From positions 62,001-126,000 of the forward strand of contig CAMCCC010000001.1 of assembly GCA_945873205.1 (NCBI GenBank): a DNA stretch of 64,000 nt, read 5' to 3'. Of this stretch, positions 50,333 through 61,014 are shown in pieces (position 1 is the first letter of the stretch; each line of letters opens with the position of its first letter). The stretch is from an uncultured bacterium (GTDB taxonomy: Bacteria > Bacillota > Clostridia > Oscillospirales > Oscillospiraceae). The position numbers and the translations under genes are program-made. Below the pieces are notes generated by a model, which made no database searches, was not told the DNA's origin, and saw only the letters and a program-made list of their open reading frames with translations.

Positions 50333-51217
50333 ATGAGTGCATTGAGCAATTCTTTAAGCGGCGCGATTAATTATCTGCTTACGATCAGAATTTCTGATTT
50401 TATCGATATTATCATCGTCGCCTATCTGATCTACAAAGCCATATGGTTTTTGCGCAGAACCAATTCCTATAATCTGGCCCAGGGCCTTCTGATTCTGCTG
50501 GTGGTGCTTTGGCTGTCTGAGGTTTTCCGGCTCACCATGATCAACAACCTGCTGCGCAAGGCAGTGGAGCTGGGCCTTATCGCCCTGCTCATTCTTTTCC
50601 AGCCGGAACTGAGGCGGATTCTGGAGCGGATGGGCAGCAGCTTCCATTCAGGGAAGGCTGCCTCCAGTACAGCCATGGATATGGCCATTGCCCAAACGGT
50701 GCTGGCGTGCAGTGATATGTCTGCTTCCCGCACCGGCGCCCTGATTATCTTTGAGCGCAATGTAAACCTGAACAACATCATGAGCACCGGCACCATCATC
50801 AATGCCGATACTACGGCGGAACTGATCAAGAACATCTTCTTCAATAAAGCCCCCCTGCACGATGGGGCTTTGATCGTCAGAAACGGCAGGATCGCGGCCG
50901 CCGGCTGTGTCCTGCCCCTGACCCAAAGCACCAACCTCAGCAAGGAGCTGGGTATGCGTCACCGGGCCGGCATCGGCCTGAGCGAACAGTCCGACGCTGT
51001 GGTTATCATCGTCTCGGAGGAGTCCGGCTCCATATCCATGGCCATTGACGGTATGCTCAAGCGTCACCTCAGCCCGCCCATGCTGGATAAGCTCCTGCAT
51101 AGCGAGCTGATTCAGGACGATGACGAGCAGGACAAGCGTAACCTCAGAAGCATCATCAATAAACTATTCGGAACAGAATTCAATGGAGACGAGAAGAACA
51201 ATGAAAAAACTCTATGA
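50333..51217 (+). CDS. cdaA: diadenylate cyclase CdaA
   Basis: Three N-terminal TM helices; DGALIVRNGRIAAAGCVLPLT and RHRAGIGLSEQSDAVVIIVSEESG. Confidence 0.96.
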   Translation: MSALSNSLSGAINYLLTIRISDFIDIIIVAYLIYKAIWFLRRTNSYNLAQGLLILLVVLWLSEVFRLTMINNLLRKAVELGLIALLILFQPELRRILERMGSSFHSGKAASSTAMDMAIAQTVLACSDMSASRTGALIIFERNVNLNNIMSTGTIINADTTAELIKNIFFNKAPLHDGALIVRNGRIAAAGCVLPLTQSTNLSKELGMRHRAGIGLSEQSDAVVIIVSEESGSISMAIDGMLKRHLSPPMLDKLLHSELIQDDDEQDKRNLRSIINKLFGTEFNGDEKNNEKTL

Positions 51218-52451
51218 CAGCAGGGCCTTTTGGATGGTGGTCTCGCTGCTGATCTCCATCACCCTCTGGCTCTATGTTTCCAGCGTGGATAAAGAAGTCA
51301 TTACCCAGCCCTTCCGGGGTGTCAAGGTGGAACTGGTAGGGGAGAACCTGCTGAAGGATTCCAGGAATATGGTCATTACCGACATGGACACCAGCACCGT
51401 CACCGTGGTTCTGGAAGGGCCACGGCGGATCATCGGCTCCTGGGACGCGGATTCCATCACCGCCCAGATCGACGTGAGCAAGCTCTCCCGGGCAGCCTAT
51501 ACTTCCCAGCAATATGTGATCAGTTACCCCGACGGCACCGACACCAGCAGCATCAGCGTGGTGCGGAAAACGCCGGAGACCATCAATTTCATGGTCTCCC
51601 CCCAGGTCTCCAAGACCATCCAGGTCAGGGGCAGCTTTGACGGCAAGCTGGCGGATGGCTATACCGCGGAAATGCCGGTGTTTGAACCCTCCACCATTGT
51701 TATCAGCGGCGCGGAGGCCTATATCAAGAATGTGTCTTACGCCTGGGTCACCTTCGGCGAAGGGGAAGTAGACAGCACTTATAAGGTGGAAACCGGCTTT
51801 ACCCTCAGAGATGAAGACGGGGTTCCCTGCTCCAATACCGGCATCAGCTTTTCCACCGATGTGGTGACGGCCACGCTGCCGGTGCTGGATATGAAGGAAG
51901 TCAAGCTGGACGTGAACCTGATCGAAGGCGCCGGCGCTACAGCTGCCAACACCAAGGTCAGCATTGAGCCCAAGTCTCTGCTGCTGGCCGGTGACTCGGC
52001 GCTGCTGGAGGGCATGAACCGCATCGTTCTTGCCACCATTGACCTGACCGAGTTCAGCAGCAGCTTTACCGACGTTTACACCATCCCTCTGGATAATGGG
52101 CTGAGAAACACCACCGGGGAGACGGAGGCCAGGGTCACTGTGGAGATCGCGGGCCTGAGTACCAAGAGCTTCAAGGTCACCAATTTCTCCTGCATCAATG
52201 TTACCGATGGCTACTCCGCCAATATCATTTCTGAAAGCTTGGACGTGACTCTCCGCGGCAAGGAGGAAGTGATCTCCCAGATCAAGCCGGAGAATATCCG
52301 GGCAGTGGCCGACTTGTCTACCTTTAACGAATCCACAGGCACCTACATGGTCCCTGTCAAGATCTATATCGACGGCTTTACCGACGTTGGCGCTTTGAAG
52401 CCGTCCAGTGGTGAAAACAGTATTTCCATTGAGATAAGAAAGGTGAGCTGA
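51201..52451 (+). CDS. cdaR: YbbR-domain protein (CdaR-like)
   Basis: Single N-terminal TM, repeated YbbR-like domains; directly after cdaA. Confidence 0.9.
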   Translation: MKKLYDSRAFWMVVSLLISITLWLYVSSVDKEVITQPFRGVKVELVGENLLKDSRNMVITDMDTSTVTVVLEGPRRIIGSWDADSITAQIDVSKLSRAAYTSQQYVISYPDGTDTSSISVVRKTPETINFMVSPQVSKTIQVRGSFDGKLADGYTAEMPVFEPSTIVISGAEAYIKNVSYAWVTFGEGEVDSTYKVETGFTLRDEDGVPCSNTGISFSTDVVTATLPVLDMKEVKLDVNLIEGAGATAANTKVSIEPKSLLLAGDSALLEGMNRIVLATIDLTEFSSSFTDVYTIPLDNGLRNTTGETEARVTVEIAGLSTKSFKVTNFSCINVTDGYSANIISESLDVTLRGKEEVISQIKPENIRAVADLSTFNESTGTYMVPVKIYIDGFTDVGALKPSSGENSISIEIRKVS

Positions 52452-52879
52452 TGACACAAGACGCAGTAGTAACAAAGCTTCTGCCCAACAACATGGCGGA
52501 GGTGGCCGTTGCCAGAACCACCGCCTGCGGCGGCAATTGCGGCAGCTGTGAGAGCTGCATATTCCAGAGCGAACTGAAAACCCCCGCCCGGAACCTGGTG
52601 GGTGCCCGGCCGGGCCAGAAGGTCGTAATCGAGAGCAAATCCTCCGCCGTGTATAAGGCGGCCATGCTGGTGTATCTCCTGCCCATCACACTGGTGGTGC
52701 TGGGCTATGTGCTGGCCTACCTTGCCGGCGCAGCTGAGGGGCTGTGCGTGGCTTCCGCCTTTGCCGGCTTGCTGCTGGGGGCTGCCATTGTGGTTTTGAG
52801 CCAGCGGCTGAAGAAAAACCATGAGAATGATATCAGCTTTGATATTGTCCAGCTGATGGAAACGGGGGAAAAAGCATGA
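52451..52879 (+). CDS. RseC/MucC-family (SoxR-reducing-like) membrane protein
   Basis: VAVARTTACGGNCGSCESCIF Cys cluster followed by two TM helices. Confidence 0.85.
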   Translation: MTQDAVVTKLLPNNMAEVAVARTTACGGNCGSCESCIFQSELKTPARNLVGARPGQKVVIESKSSAVYKAAMLVYLLPITLVVLGYVLAYLAGAAEGLCVASAFAGLLLGAAIVVLSQRLKKNHENDISFDIVQLMETGEKA

Positions 52880-53754
52880 TCAAAAGTATGACTGGCTACG
52901 GCGGGGCCAAAGGCTCCGTGGAAGGGCTGGAAATCAGCGTGGAGCTGAAAAGCGTGAATAACCGCTATCTGGACACTTCGGTCCGCCTGCCCAGAAGCTT
53001 CCTCTTTGCTGAGGATACCGTCAAAGCTGCCGTCCAGCGCCATATCAGCCGTGGCAAGGTGGATGTGTTCGTGTCGGTGGATTCCTCCGCCGCCGGGGAT
53101 ATGGCCGTCAAGGTGAATGAGCCGCTGCTGCGTGGCTATATTGACGCCATAGAGCATATTGCTCAGGAATACGGCCTGCCCAATGACATGACCGCCATGA
53201 GCGTCAGCCGCTTCCCGGATGTTTTGTCCGTTGAGAAAAAAGACCTGGACGCCGAGGCCATCTCCGCCGGTATAGCCGCCATTACGGAGCAGGCCCTGGA
53301 GGATTTTGACGCCATGCGTCTCCGGGAGGGGGAGAAGCTGCGGGACGATGTGCTGGCAAAGCTGGGCACCATAGAAAGCCTGGTCAGCACCGTGGAGCAA
53401 GAGAGCCCCAAGACCGTGGCGGAGTACCGCGCCCGGTTGGAGAGCCGGATGGCTGAAGTGCTGGGCACCGCCGGTATCGATGAAAACCGCATCCTGGCCG
53501 AGGCCGCCATTTTTGCCGACCGGGTGGCCGTTGATGAGGAGACCGTGCGGCTGCGCAGCCACATGTCCCAGCTGAAAACCATGATCAACGGCAATTCACC
53601 CACCGGCAGAAAGATCGATTTTCTCATTCAGGAATTCAACCGGGAGGCCAACACCATCGGCTCCAAGTGCCAGAATTCCGATATCGCCCATGTGGTGGTG
53701 GACCTGAAATCCGAGATCGAGAAGATCCGGGAGCAGATCCAGAACATAGAGTAG
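52876..53754 (+). CDS. yicC: YicC-family endoribonuclease
   Basis: MIKSMTGYGGAKG, ELKSVNNRYLDTSVRLP, FLIQEFNREANTIGSK. Confidence 0.95.
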   Translation: MIKSMTGYGGAKGSVEGLEISVELKSVNNRYLDTSVRLPRSFLFAEDTVKAAVQRHISRGKVDVFVSVDSSAAGDMAVKVNEPLLRGYIDAIEHIAQEYGLPNDMTAMSVSRFPDVLSVEKKDLDAEAISAGIAAITEQALEDFDAMRLREGEKLRDDVLAKLGTIESLVSTVEQESPKTVAEYRARLESRMAEVLGTAGIDENRILAEAAIFADRVAVDEETVRLRSHMSQLKTMINGNSPTGRKIDFLIQEFNREANTIGSKCQNSDIAHVVVDLKSEIEKIREQIQNIE

Positions 53755-53763
53755 GAGCCGTCG

Positions 53764-54030
53764 ATGAAACTGGTAAGTGTTGGCTTCGGCAACCTGATTT
53801 CCGCCGCGAAGATCGTCTCCATCGTCAGCCCGGACTCTGCCCCCATCAAGCGCATGATCCAGGAGGTGCGGGAAAAGGGCCTGCTGATCGACGCTTCCTT
53901 TGGGCGGAGCACCAAGGCGGTTATCGTGATGGACAGCGGCAACGTGGTCCTGTCGGCCCTGCCGCCGGAGACCATTGCGGCAAGATGTGAAGAAAGAACA
54001 GAGGGGGAGAATGATGCAAGAGAAAGGTAA
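53764..54030 (+). CDS. remA: RemA/DUF370 family regulatory protein
   Basis: [47 protein letters not shown]. Confidence 0.95.
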   Translation: MKLVSVGFGNLISAAKIVSIVSPDSAPIKRMIQEVREKGLLIDASFGRSTKAVIVMDSGNVVLSALPPETIAARCEERTEGENDARER

Positions 54031-54607
54031 GCTGATCGTGATTTCCGGCCCTTCCGGGGCAGGGAAGAGCACTGTGGTCTTCAAGGCCATTGAGGGCAGA
54101 GAGGACGTCTGCTTCTCTACTTCCGTTACCACCCGTAAGCCCCGCCCCGGCGAGGTGGACGGCAGAGAGTATTTTTTCGTGGACCCTGACCGTTTCAAGG
54201 AAATGGTGGAGAATGACGAGCTGCTGGAGCATGCCGAGTATGTGGCCAACTCCTACGGCACGCCCCGTGCCTATGTGGAGGAAAAGCTGGACGCCGGTTT
54301 GAACGTTCTGCTGGACATTGAGGTTCAGGGTGCGCGGCAGGTTCATGAGAAAATGCCGGATGCTGTGAAGGTCTTCATCATTCCGCCCTCCCTGGAAGAA
54401 CTGGAAAAGCGCCTGAAGGGCCGGGGCACCGATACCGAAAGGGCCATCGAAGCCCGGCTGATCCGTGCCAGGCAGGAGTATCAGGAAGCAGACTTTTATG
54501 ATTACCTCATCATCAACGACGATGCCGATAAGGCGGCAAAGGAGCTGTCCGCCATCATCCTGGCGGAGCATTGCCGATTCAATGATCGGAAAGAATATCT
54601 GAAATAA
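54011..54607 (+). CDS. gmk: guanylate kinase
   Basis: [35 protein letters not shown]; start 54011 or 54014. Confidence 0.96.
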   Translation: MMQEKGKLIVISGPSGAGKSTVVFKAIEGREDVCFSTSVTTRKPRPGEVDGREYFFVDPDRFKEMVENDELLEHAEYVANSYGTPRAYVEEKLDAGLNVLLDIEVQGARQVHEKMPDAVKVFIIPPSLEELEKRLKGRGTDTERAIEARLIRARQEYQEADFYDYLIINDDADKAAKELSAIILAEHCRFNDRKEYLK

Positions 54608-54675
54608 TCCCCTGAAATAATCCAATTTGTAAATTCGGCGCGCCGCAGCCATAAGCGGCAGATAGGAGAATTGTT

Positions 54676-54864
54676 ATGATGCTTTATCCCCCCGTGGCCG
54701 ATCTGGTCGATAAGATTGGCAGCCGTTACCAGCTGGTGAATCTGGTGGCAAGAAGAGCCCGCACCATCTCCGCCCAGGCGGAGGAGCGGCAGATCCCTCT
54801 GGAGAAGAAGGCTGTCTCCACCGCCATCGATGAGGTCTATTCCGGCAAACTGAGCATTAAATAA
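54676..54864 (+). CDS. rpoZ: DNA-directed RNA polymerase subunit omega
   Basis: YPPVADLVDKIGSRYQLVNLVARRARTI; between gmk and priA. Confidence 0.93.
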   Translation: MMLYPPVADLVDKIGSRYQLVNLVARRARTISAQAEERQIPLEKKAVSTAIDEVYSGKLSIK

Positions 54865-54902
54865 AAAACGCCTGAGTTTGATTGCCCCAAGGAGAAACGC
54901 CC

Positions 54903-57155
54903 ATGCCCGTATGCGTAGCAAAAATTGCGGTTGCCGCCGCAACATACTGGGTTGACAGGCCCTATGATTACCTTGTCCCGGAAGAACTGCGGGATAAGGC
55001 GGTGCCGGGGGTAAGGGTGTATGTGCCTTTCTCCCGGGGCAACCGGCGCAGCGAGGGCGTCATTCTGGCCCTCAGTGACCACAGCGAGTATGAAAAAAAG
55101 CTAAAGCCCATCACTGCCGTGCTGGACGATGCGCCTGTGTTGAGCCAGGAGCAAATCAAGCTGGCCCTGTTCATGCGAGAGCGCTTTTTCTGCACCGTCT
55201 ACAGCGCCATCAAGGCCATGCTCCCCGCCGGCCTGTGGTTTGATGGGGAGGGCCGCCGCAAGATCGGCGATAAAACCATCGAAATGGCAAGGCTTTGCCT
55301 GCCGCCGGAGGATGCTTCCATCATTGCCGCCAATAAACGGCTCCGTTCCCCCCATCAGGCCAACCTGCTGGATCAGCTTTGCAGTTTTGAATGTTTGCCC
55401 AGCCGGGAACTGCTGAACTTTACCGGCGCCTCCCGCCAGTCGCTGAAAGCGCTGGTGAACGCCGGCTTTGTGGAACTGTATCACAGGGAAGCCTTTCGCC
55501 GCCCGGAAATTCACCTGGGCGAAAAGCTGCCCCTGCCGGTTCTGAATCAGGAGCAGCAGGCGTCTTTTGCCGGCATCAACGCCCTGACCCAGTGGGGGCA
55601 GAGCGCCGCGGCCCTGCTGTTCGGCGTCACCGGCAGCGGCAAGACCAGCGTCTATATCCACCTGATTATGGAGCAGCTGAACCGGGGCAAAACCGCCATC
55701 CTTCTGGTGCCGGAGATTGCCCTGACCCCCCAGATGATCCAGACTTTTTCCTCCCACTTTGGGGACGATGTGGCCGTGCTCCACAGCAGTCTCTCCGTGG
55801 GGGAACGCTATGACGAATGGAAGCGTATCCGCTCGGGCAAGGCAAGGCTGACCATTGGCACCAGAAGTGCCGTTTTTGCCCCCTGCGAAAACCTGGGCCT
55901 TATCATCATCGATGAGGAGCAGGAGGAGACCTATAAATCCGAAAATTCCCCCCGCTATAACGCCCGGGATATTGCCAAATACCGCTGTGTCCGGTCAGGC
56001 GCCCTGCTGCTGTTGGGCTCTGCAACCCCGGATATTGTCAGCATGTATAAGGCCCAGACCGGGCAATATTCCTTCTTCACCCTGAAAAACCGTTATAATG
56101 ACCAACTGCTCCCCAAGGTGGAGATTGTTGACATGAAGCGGGAGCTTCGCCGTGGAAACGGCGGCAATATCAGCGAGAAATTGAGAGAGGAGCTGGCTGC
56201 CAACATTGACCGGGGCGAACAGAGTATTCTGTTCATCAACCGCCGGGGCGCCAACAAGCTCATCAGCTGCGGGGACTGCGGCTATACCTATAAATGCCCC
56301 CGCTGCAGCGTTTCTTTAACCTATCACAGCAATAACCGGCGGCTCATGTGCCATTACTGCGGCTATTCCCAGTGGATCGATGACGCCTGCCCCGACTGCG
56401 GCGGTACATTGCAATTCATTGGAGCCGGCACCCAGATGATCCAGCAGGAGCTGGAGCAGCTTTTCCCCGGCGTAGAGATCATGCGCATGGATACTGACGC
56501 GGTCACGCCGGTTGGCTCCCATGAGGAGCTTTTCACCCGCTTCAAAAAGAAGCGGATTCCCATCATGGTGGGGACGCAGATGGTCACCAAGGGCCTGAAC
56601 TTCGAAAATGTCACCCTGGTGGGTGTGATCTCAGCGGATCAAAGCCTGTATGCCGGCAATTACCGGGCCGGCGAACGGGCGTTTTCCCTCATGACCCAGG
56701 TGGTGGGCCGCAGCGGCAGAGGCGAAAAGCCCGGTCGCGCCATTATCCAGACCTACACGCCGGACAATGAGATCATCCGGCAGGCAGCCCGGCAGGACTA
56801 TGAGGATTTCTATCGCTCTGAGCTGGAGCTTCGCCGCCTGCAGAATACCCCGCCCTTCAGTGAGCTGATGGCCATCACTGTCTCCGGCCAGGTGGAGGAG
56901 CATGTGGTGTCGGCCTGTCGCTATATCAAAAACTGGCTTGATCATACTGCCGGCAAGGATGGCAGCGCCCTGATCCTGGGGCCAAGTCCGCTGCCGGTGG
57001 TCCGGGTCAATAACCGCTACCGCTATCGGGTTACCATCTCCGGCAAAGCAAGCCGGGGCATCCGGGCGCTGATTGCTCAGATCGTCATGGACTGCAGCAG
57101 AGATAAGCGTTTCAGTGATTTGTCCATTTTCGCGGATAACGACCCCCTGGATTAA
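54903..57155 (+). CDS. priA: primosomal protein N' (PriA helicase)
   Basis: [42 protein letters not shown], zinc-binding CGDCGYTYKCPRCSVSLTYH. Confidence 0.96.
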   Translation: MPVCVAKIAVAAATYWVDRPYDYLVPEELRDKAVPGVRVYVPFSRGNRRSEGVILALSDHSEYEKKLKPITAVLDDAPVLSQEQIKLALFMRERFFCTVYSAIKAMLPAGLWFDGEGRRKIGDKTIEMARLCLPPEDASIIAANKRLRSPHQANLLDQLCSFECLPSRELLNFTGASRQSLKALVNAGFVELYHREAFRRPEIHLGEKLPLPVLNQEQQASFAGINALTQWGQSAAALLFGVTGSGKTSVYIHLIMEQLNRGKTAILLVPEIALTPQMIQTFSSHFGDDVAVLHSSLSVGERYDEWKRIRSGKARLTIGTRSAVFAPCENLGLIIIDEEQEETYKSENSPRYNARDIAKYRCVRSGALLLLGSATPDIVSMYKAQTGQYSFFTLKNRYNDQLLPKVEIVDMKRELRRGNGGNISEKLREELAANIDRGEQSILFINRRGANKLISCGDCGYTYKCPRCSVSLTYHSNNRRLMCHYCGYSQWIDDACPDCGGTLQFIGAGTQMIQQELEQLFPGVEIMRMDTDAVTPVGSHEELFTRFKKKRIPIMVGTQMVTKGLNFENVTLVGVISADQSLYAGNYRAGERAFSLMTQVVGRSGRGEKPGRAIIQTYTPDNEIIRQAARQDYEDFYRSELELRRLQNTPPFSELMAITVSGQVEEHVVSACRYIKNWLDHTAGKDGSALILGPSPLPVVRVNNRYRYRVTISGKASRGIRALIAQIVMDCSRDKRFSDLSIFADNDPLD

Positions 57156-57197
57156 ATTTGTAAATAACGGCAATGCCGATGAAACGGAGATCAATCA

Positions 57198-57695
57198 ATG
57201 GCTAGACGAAATATTCTTGTAAAGGGCGAGCCTGCGCTGAACAAGCACTGCCGCCCTGTGACCGAGTTCAATGAGAGATTGCACCAGCTGCTGGACGACA
57301 TGGCCGAGACCCTGGCCAATGAGAACGGTGTGGGCCTGGCCGCGCCCCAGGTGGGCGTCCTGCGCCGGGCGGTGCTGGTGCTGGAGACCAATGTGCCGGA
57401 AGGGGAGGATGAGTATGTTATCGAGCTCATTAACCCCGAGATTATTGAGACCTCCGGCGAGCAGTACGGCCCCGAGGGCTGCCTCAGCGTCCCCGGCGAG
57501 TTTGGCCTGGTGAAGCGCCCTTATAAGGTGAAGGTTCGCGCCCAGGACCGAAACGGCCAGTGGTTCGAGGTGGAGGGCGAGGGCCTTACCGGCCGCTGCT
57601 TCTGCCATGAGCTGGACCATCTGGACGGCGTTCTCTTCACCCAGAAGTGTGACCGTATGCTTACCGAAGAAGAGATGGAGACCGGAGAGTTCTGA
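57198..57695 (+). CDS. def: peptide deformylase
   Basis: NGVGLAAPQVG, GPEGCLSVPGEFG, CHELDHLDGVLF. Confidence 0.96.
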   Translation: MARRNILVKGEPALNKHCRPVTEFNERLHQLLDDMAETLANENGVGLAAPQVGVLRRAVLVLETNVPEGEDEYVIELINPEIIETSGEQYGPEGCLSVPGEFGLVKRPYKVKVRAQDRNGQWFEVEGEGLTGRCFCHELDHLDGVLFTQKCDRMLTEEEMETGEF

Positions 57696-58618
57696 TGCGT
57701 ATCGTGTTTATGGGCACGCCGGATTTTGCGGCGGCCTCTTTGCAAAAGCTGCTGAACGACAAGTTCAACGTGGTGGGCGTTTTTACCCAGCCGGACAAGC
57801 CCAAGGGCCGGGGGATGGAGATGTGCTTTTCCCCGGTGAAGGAGCTGGCCCTGGCCCATGACCTGCCGGTCTACCAGCCGGAGAAGATGCGGGACGGCAC
57901 CGCCTATGAGCAGATCAAGGCCCTGGCCCCGGATATCCTGGTGGTGGTGGCCTACGGCCGCATCCTGCCCGACGATATTCTGGCCCTGCCCAAATTTGGT
58001 GCTGTGAATGTCCATGGCTCCCTGCTGCCCCGGTATCGGGGGGCTGCGCCCATCCAATGGGCGGTACTCAATGGGGACAAGACCACCGGCGTCAGCACCA
58101 TGTACCTGGCAAGCGAGATGGATACCGGCGATGTGATCTATACCGCCGAGACGGAAATCGGCGAGTTTGAAACTTCCGGCGAGCTGTTTAACCGTCTCAT
58201 GCTCATGGGCGCCGACCTGTTGGCCAAGACCCTGCGGGACATCGAAAGCGGCACCGCCCCCAGAACCCCCCAGGATCACAGCAAGGCCAGCTATGTTTCC
58301 CAGCTGGATAAGTCCATCTGCCCCATCGATTGGAACAAATCCCCCCGGGCCGTGGTCAAATGGATATACGGTCTGCAGCCCTGGCCAGTGGCCACCATGG
58401 AACTGGAAGGGGCGGTTTACCGGGTCTTTGCCGCTGAATATACCCAGAACCATACGGATAAGCAGCCGGGTCAGGTGGTCAGCGCCGGCAAGCAAGGCAT
58501 CGAGATGGCCTGCGCCGATGGAGAAACGCTGATGATCACCGAGCTGCAGGCCCCGGGCAAAAAGCGCATGAAAGCGGCGGACTTCCTGCGGGGCCATCCC
58601 ATAAAAATTGACTCCTGA
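57695..58618 (+). CDS. fmt: methionyl-tRNA formyltransferase
   Basis: MRIVFMGTPDFAAASLQKL, NVHGSLLPRYRGAAPIQWAVLNGD. Confidence 0.97.
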   Translation: MRIVFMGTPDFAAASLQKLLNDKFNVVGVFTQPDKPKGRGMEMCFSPVKELALAHDLPVYQPEKMRDGTAYEQIKALAPDILVVVAYGRILPDDILALPKFGAVNVHGSLLPRYRGAAPIQWAVLNGDKTTGVSTMYLASEMDTGDVIYTAETEIGEFETSGELFNRLMLMGADLLAKTLRDIESGTAPRTPQDHSKASYVSQLDKSICPIDWNKSPRAVVKWIYGLQPWPVATMELEGAVYRVFAAEYTQNHTDKQPGQVVSAGKQGIEMACADGETLMITELQAPGKKRMKAADFLRGHPIKIDS

Positions 58619-58625
58619 GGACATT

Positions 58626-59951
58626 ATGAAGGATATTTCCCATGGCGGTGCCAGACAGGCCGCTCTGGAGAACCTGGAACGGTTCCGGCGGGACGGCACC
58701 TGGTCCGGCTCCGGCATTGACAGCGTGATAAAGAAATACGGCCTGGACGGCAGAGAGGCGGCCCTGACCGCCCGGCTCTGCCTGGGTGTGTTGCAAAACA
58801 GCAGTCTCTGCGACTATTATATCGGCTGCTACTGCCGCTCCAAGCTGGAACCCAAGGTCAGGGACATCCTGCGCCTGGGTGTTTACCAGCTTCTGTTTAT
58901 GGACAAGATTCCAGCCCGGGCTGCCGTCAGTGAAAGCGTGGCCCTGTGCAAGGACTGCGGCTATGCAAGGGCGGCAGGGCTTGTGAATGCCGTGCTGCGC
59001 CGTGTTGCCGAGAATGTGGACGCATTGCCGGAGATTCCCGGCCAGGGCACCGCAAAGTATCTGAGCATCAAATACAGCCACCCGGAGTGGCTGGTTCAGT
59101 ATGTGATCGACAGAATGGGCTATGCCTTTGCCGAGGCATTCCTGGCGGCCAATAACTGTCCTGCCGGCCTCACCATTCAGGTCAACCGGCTCCATGTCAG
59201 CCCGGAGGATTATACCCGTGCCCTGGCCCGGGCGGAAATTCCCTTCCGAAAAATCTCCGACCTGCCGGGCTGCATCGAATTGGAGGGCGGCAGCGCCGTG
59301 AATTTGCCCGGCTTTGACCAGGGCCTGTTCTATGTACAGGATCGGGCCGCTCGGACGGCGGTAGAGATCGCAGCGTCCCGGCCCGGCATGAATGTGCTGG
59401 ATGCCTGCGCTTGCCCCGGCGGCAAGTCCTTTGCCGCCGCCATCGCCATGGAGAATCGGGGCAGCATCCTTGCCTGCGATATCCATGAAAAGAAGCTGCG
59501 TCTGGTCCGTTCCGGCGCGGAACGCCTGGGCATTGATATTATCGATACCTGCGCAAGAGACGCCAGAGAGCCGGAGGAAGCGCTGCACCAGCGTTTTGAC
59601 CTGGTCATTGCCGATGTGCCCTGCTCCGGTCTGGGCGTCATTGGCAAGAAGCCGGAGATTCGCAATAAGAGCCGGGAGAGCCTGCAAGAGCTTCCCGCCA
59701 TCCAGCGGGCTATTCTGCACAATTTGGCTGACTTTGTCCGCCCCGGCGGAACCCTGCTGTATTCCACCTGCACCATTCTGGAAGAAGAAAATGAACAAGT
59801 AGTTCGTGCTTTCTTGTCAGAGCGAGACGATTATATGCTGGAGGGCTTCCACGTTGCCGGCATTGACTGCCCCGTCGGGATGTATACCTTCTGGCCCAAT
59901 ATAGACGGAACGGACGGCTTTTTTGCCGCCAGACTGAAAAGGAAAAACTGA
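58626..59951 (+). CDS. rsmB: 16S rRNA m5C967 methyltransferase
   Basis: NusB-like N-term; DACACPGGKSFAAAIAM, DVPCSGLGVIGKKPEIR. Confidence 0.95.
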   Translation: MKDISHGGARQAALENLERFRRDGTWSGSGIDSVIKKYGLDGREAALTARLCLGVLQNSSLCDYYIGCYCRSKLEPKVRDILRLGVYQLLFMDKIPARAAVSESVALCKDCGYARAAGLVNAVLRRVAENVDALPEIPGQGTAKYLSIKYSHPEWLVQYVIDRMGYAFAEAFLAANNCPAGLTIQVNRLHVSPEDYTRALARAEIPFRKISDLPGCIELEGGSAVNLPGFDQGLFYVQDRAARTAVEIAASRPGMNVLDACACPGGKSFAAAIAMENRGSILACDIHEKKLRLVRSGAERLGIDIIDTCARDAREPEEALHQRFDLVIADVPCSGLGVIGKKPEIRNKSRESLQELPAIQRAILHNLADFVRPGGTLLYSTCTILEEENEQVVRAFLSERDDYMLEGFHVAGIDCPVGMYTFWPNIDGTDGFFAARLKRKN

Positions 59952-60979
59952 TGGGAAAAGATATTCTATCCATGCTGCCCCAGGAGATCGAGGACGATTT
60001 CCTTGCCATGGGAGAGCAGAAATTCAGAGCCAGGCAGGTCTTTGAATGGCTGAGCCGGGGCGTGAGAAGCTTTGATGAGATGACCAATCTCTCCAAGCCC
60101 CTGCGGGAAAAACTGAAAAACACCTATGACCTGTATCAGCCCAAGGTACTGAGCAAGCAGGTCTCCAAGCTGGACGGCACCATCAAATACCTGTGGGAGC
60201 TGAAGGACGGCAACGCCGTGGAGACCGTTGTCATGAGCTATCGGCACGGAAACACCGTCTGCGTCTCCTCCCAGGTGGGCTGCCGCCAGGGCTGCGCCTT
60301 CTGCGCTTCCACCATTGGCGGCCTGGTCCGCTCCCTGGAGCCATCGGAGATTCTGGATGAGGTGCTGTATTCCCAGCTGGATTCCGGCAAGCCCATTTCC
60401 AACATTGTTCTCATGGGCATCGGCGAACCGCTGGATAATTTCGATAACGTGATGCGCTTTCTGGAGCTGGTGAATCACCCCAAGGGCATGAATATCGGCA
60501 TGCGCCATATCTCCCTTTCCACCTGCGGCCTGACGGAGCGCTTTGATGAACTGGCTGAGAGGGATCTGCAGCTGACCCTGTCCGTCTCCCTCCACGCGCC
60601 GGATGACGAGACCCGCTCCAAAATCATGCCTGCCAACCGGGGCAGGGGAGTGGAGCAGCTGATTGAAAGCTGCCGGAAATACTACGAAAAGACCGGGCGG
60701 CGCATTTCCTTTGAGTACGCCATGATCGACGGCGTCAATGACACGGAGTATCACGCAAGGCTCCTGGCCAAGCACGCCAGGTACGTCTGCGCCCATGTGA
60801 ATCTGATCCCCCTGAACCATGTGGAGGAGCGGCAGTTCCAGCCTTCTACCCCGGCCCATATGCGCTCCTTTATCCGCATTCTGGAGGATGCCGGCGTCAA
60901 TGTCACGGTCCGGCGGAAGCTGGGCGGGGACGTGGACGCCTCCTGCGGGCAGCTGCGCAGGAAAATGCAGAAAAGCTGA
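59951..60979 (+). CDS. rlmN: dual-specificity RNA methyltransferase RlmN
   Basis: Radical SAM CRQGCAFC; LMGIGEPLDNFDNVMRFL. Confidence 0.97.
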   Translation: MGKDILSMLPQEIEDDFLAMGEQKFRARQVFEWLSRGVRSFDEMTNLSKPLREKLKNTYDLYQPKVLSKQVSKLDGTIKYLWELKDGNAVETVVMSYRHGNTVCVSSQVGCRQGCAFCASTIGGLVRSLEPSEILDEVLYSQLDSGKPISNIVLMGIGEPLDNFDNVMRFLELVNHPKGMNIGMRHISLSTCGLTERFDELAERDLQLTLSVSLHAPDDETRSKIMPANRGRGVEQLIESCRKYYEKTGRRISFEYAMIDGVNDTEYHARLLAKHARYVCAHVNLIPLNHVEERQFQPSTPAHMRSFIRILEDAGVNVTVRRKLGGDVDASCGQLRRKMQKS

Positions 60980-61014
60980 GGACAGCCCGGAAGCCGGGCA
61001 GAAACGAGGTTCCC

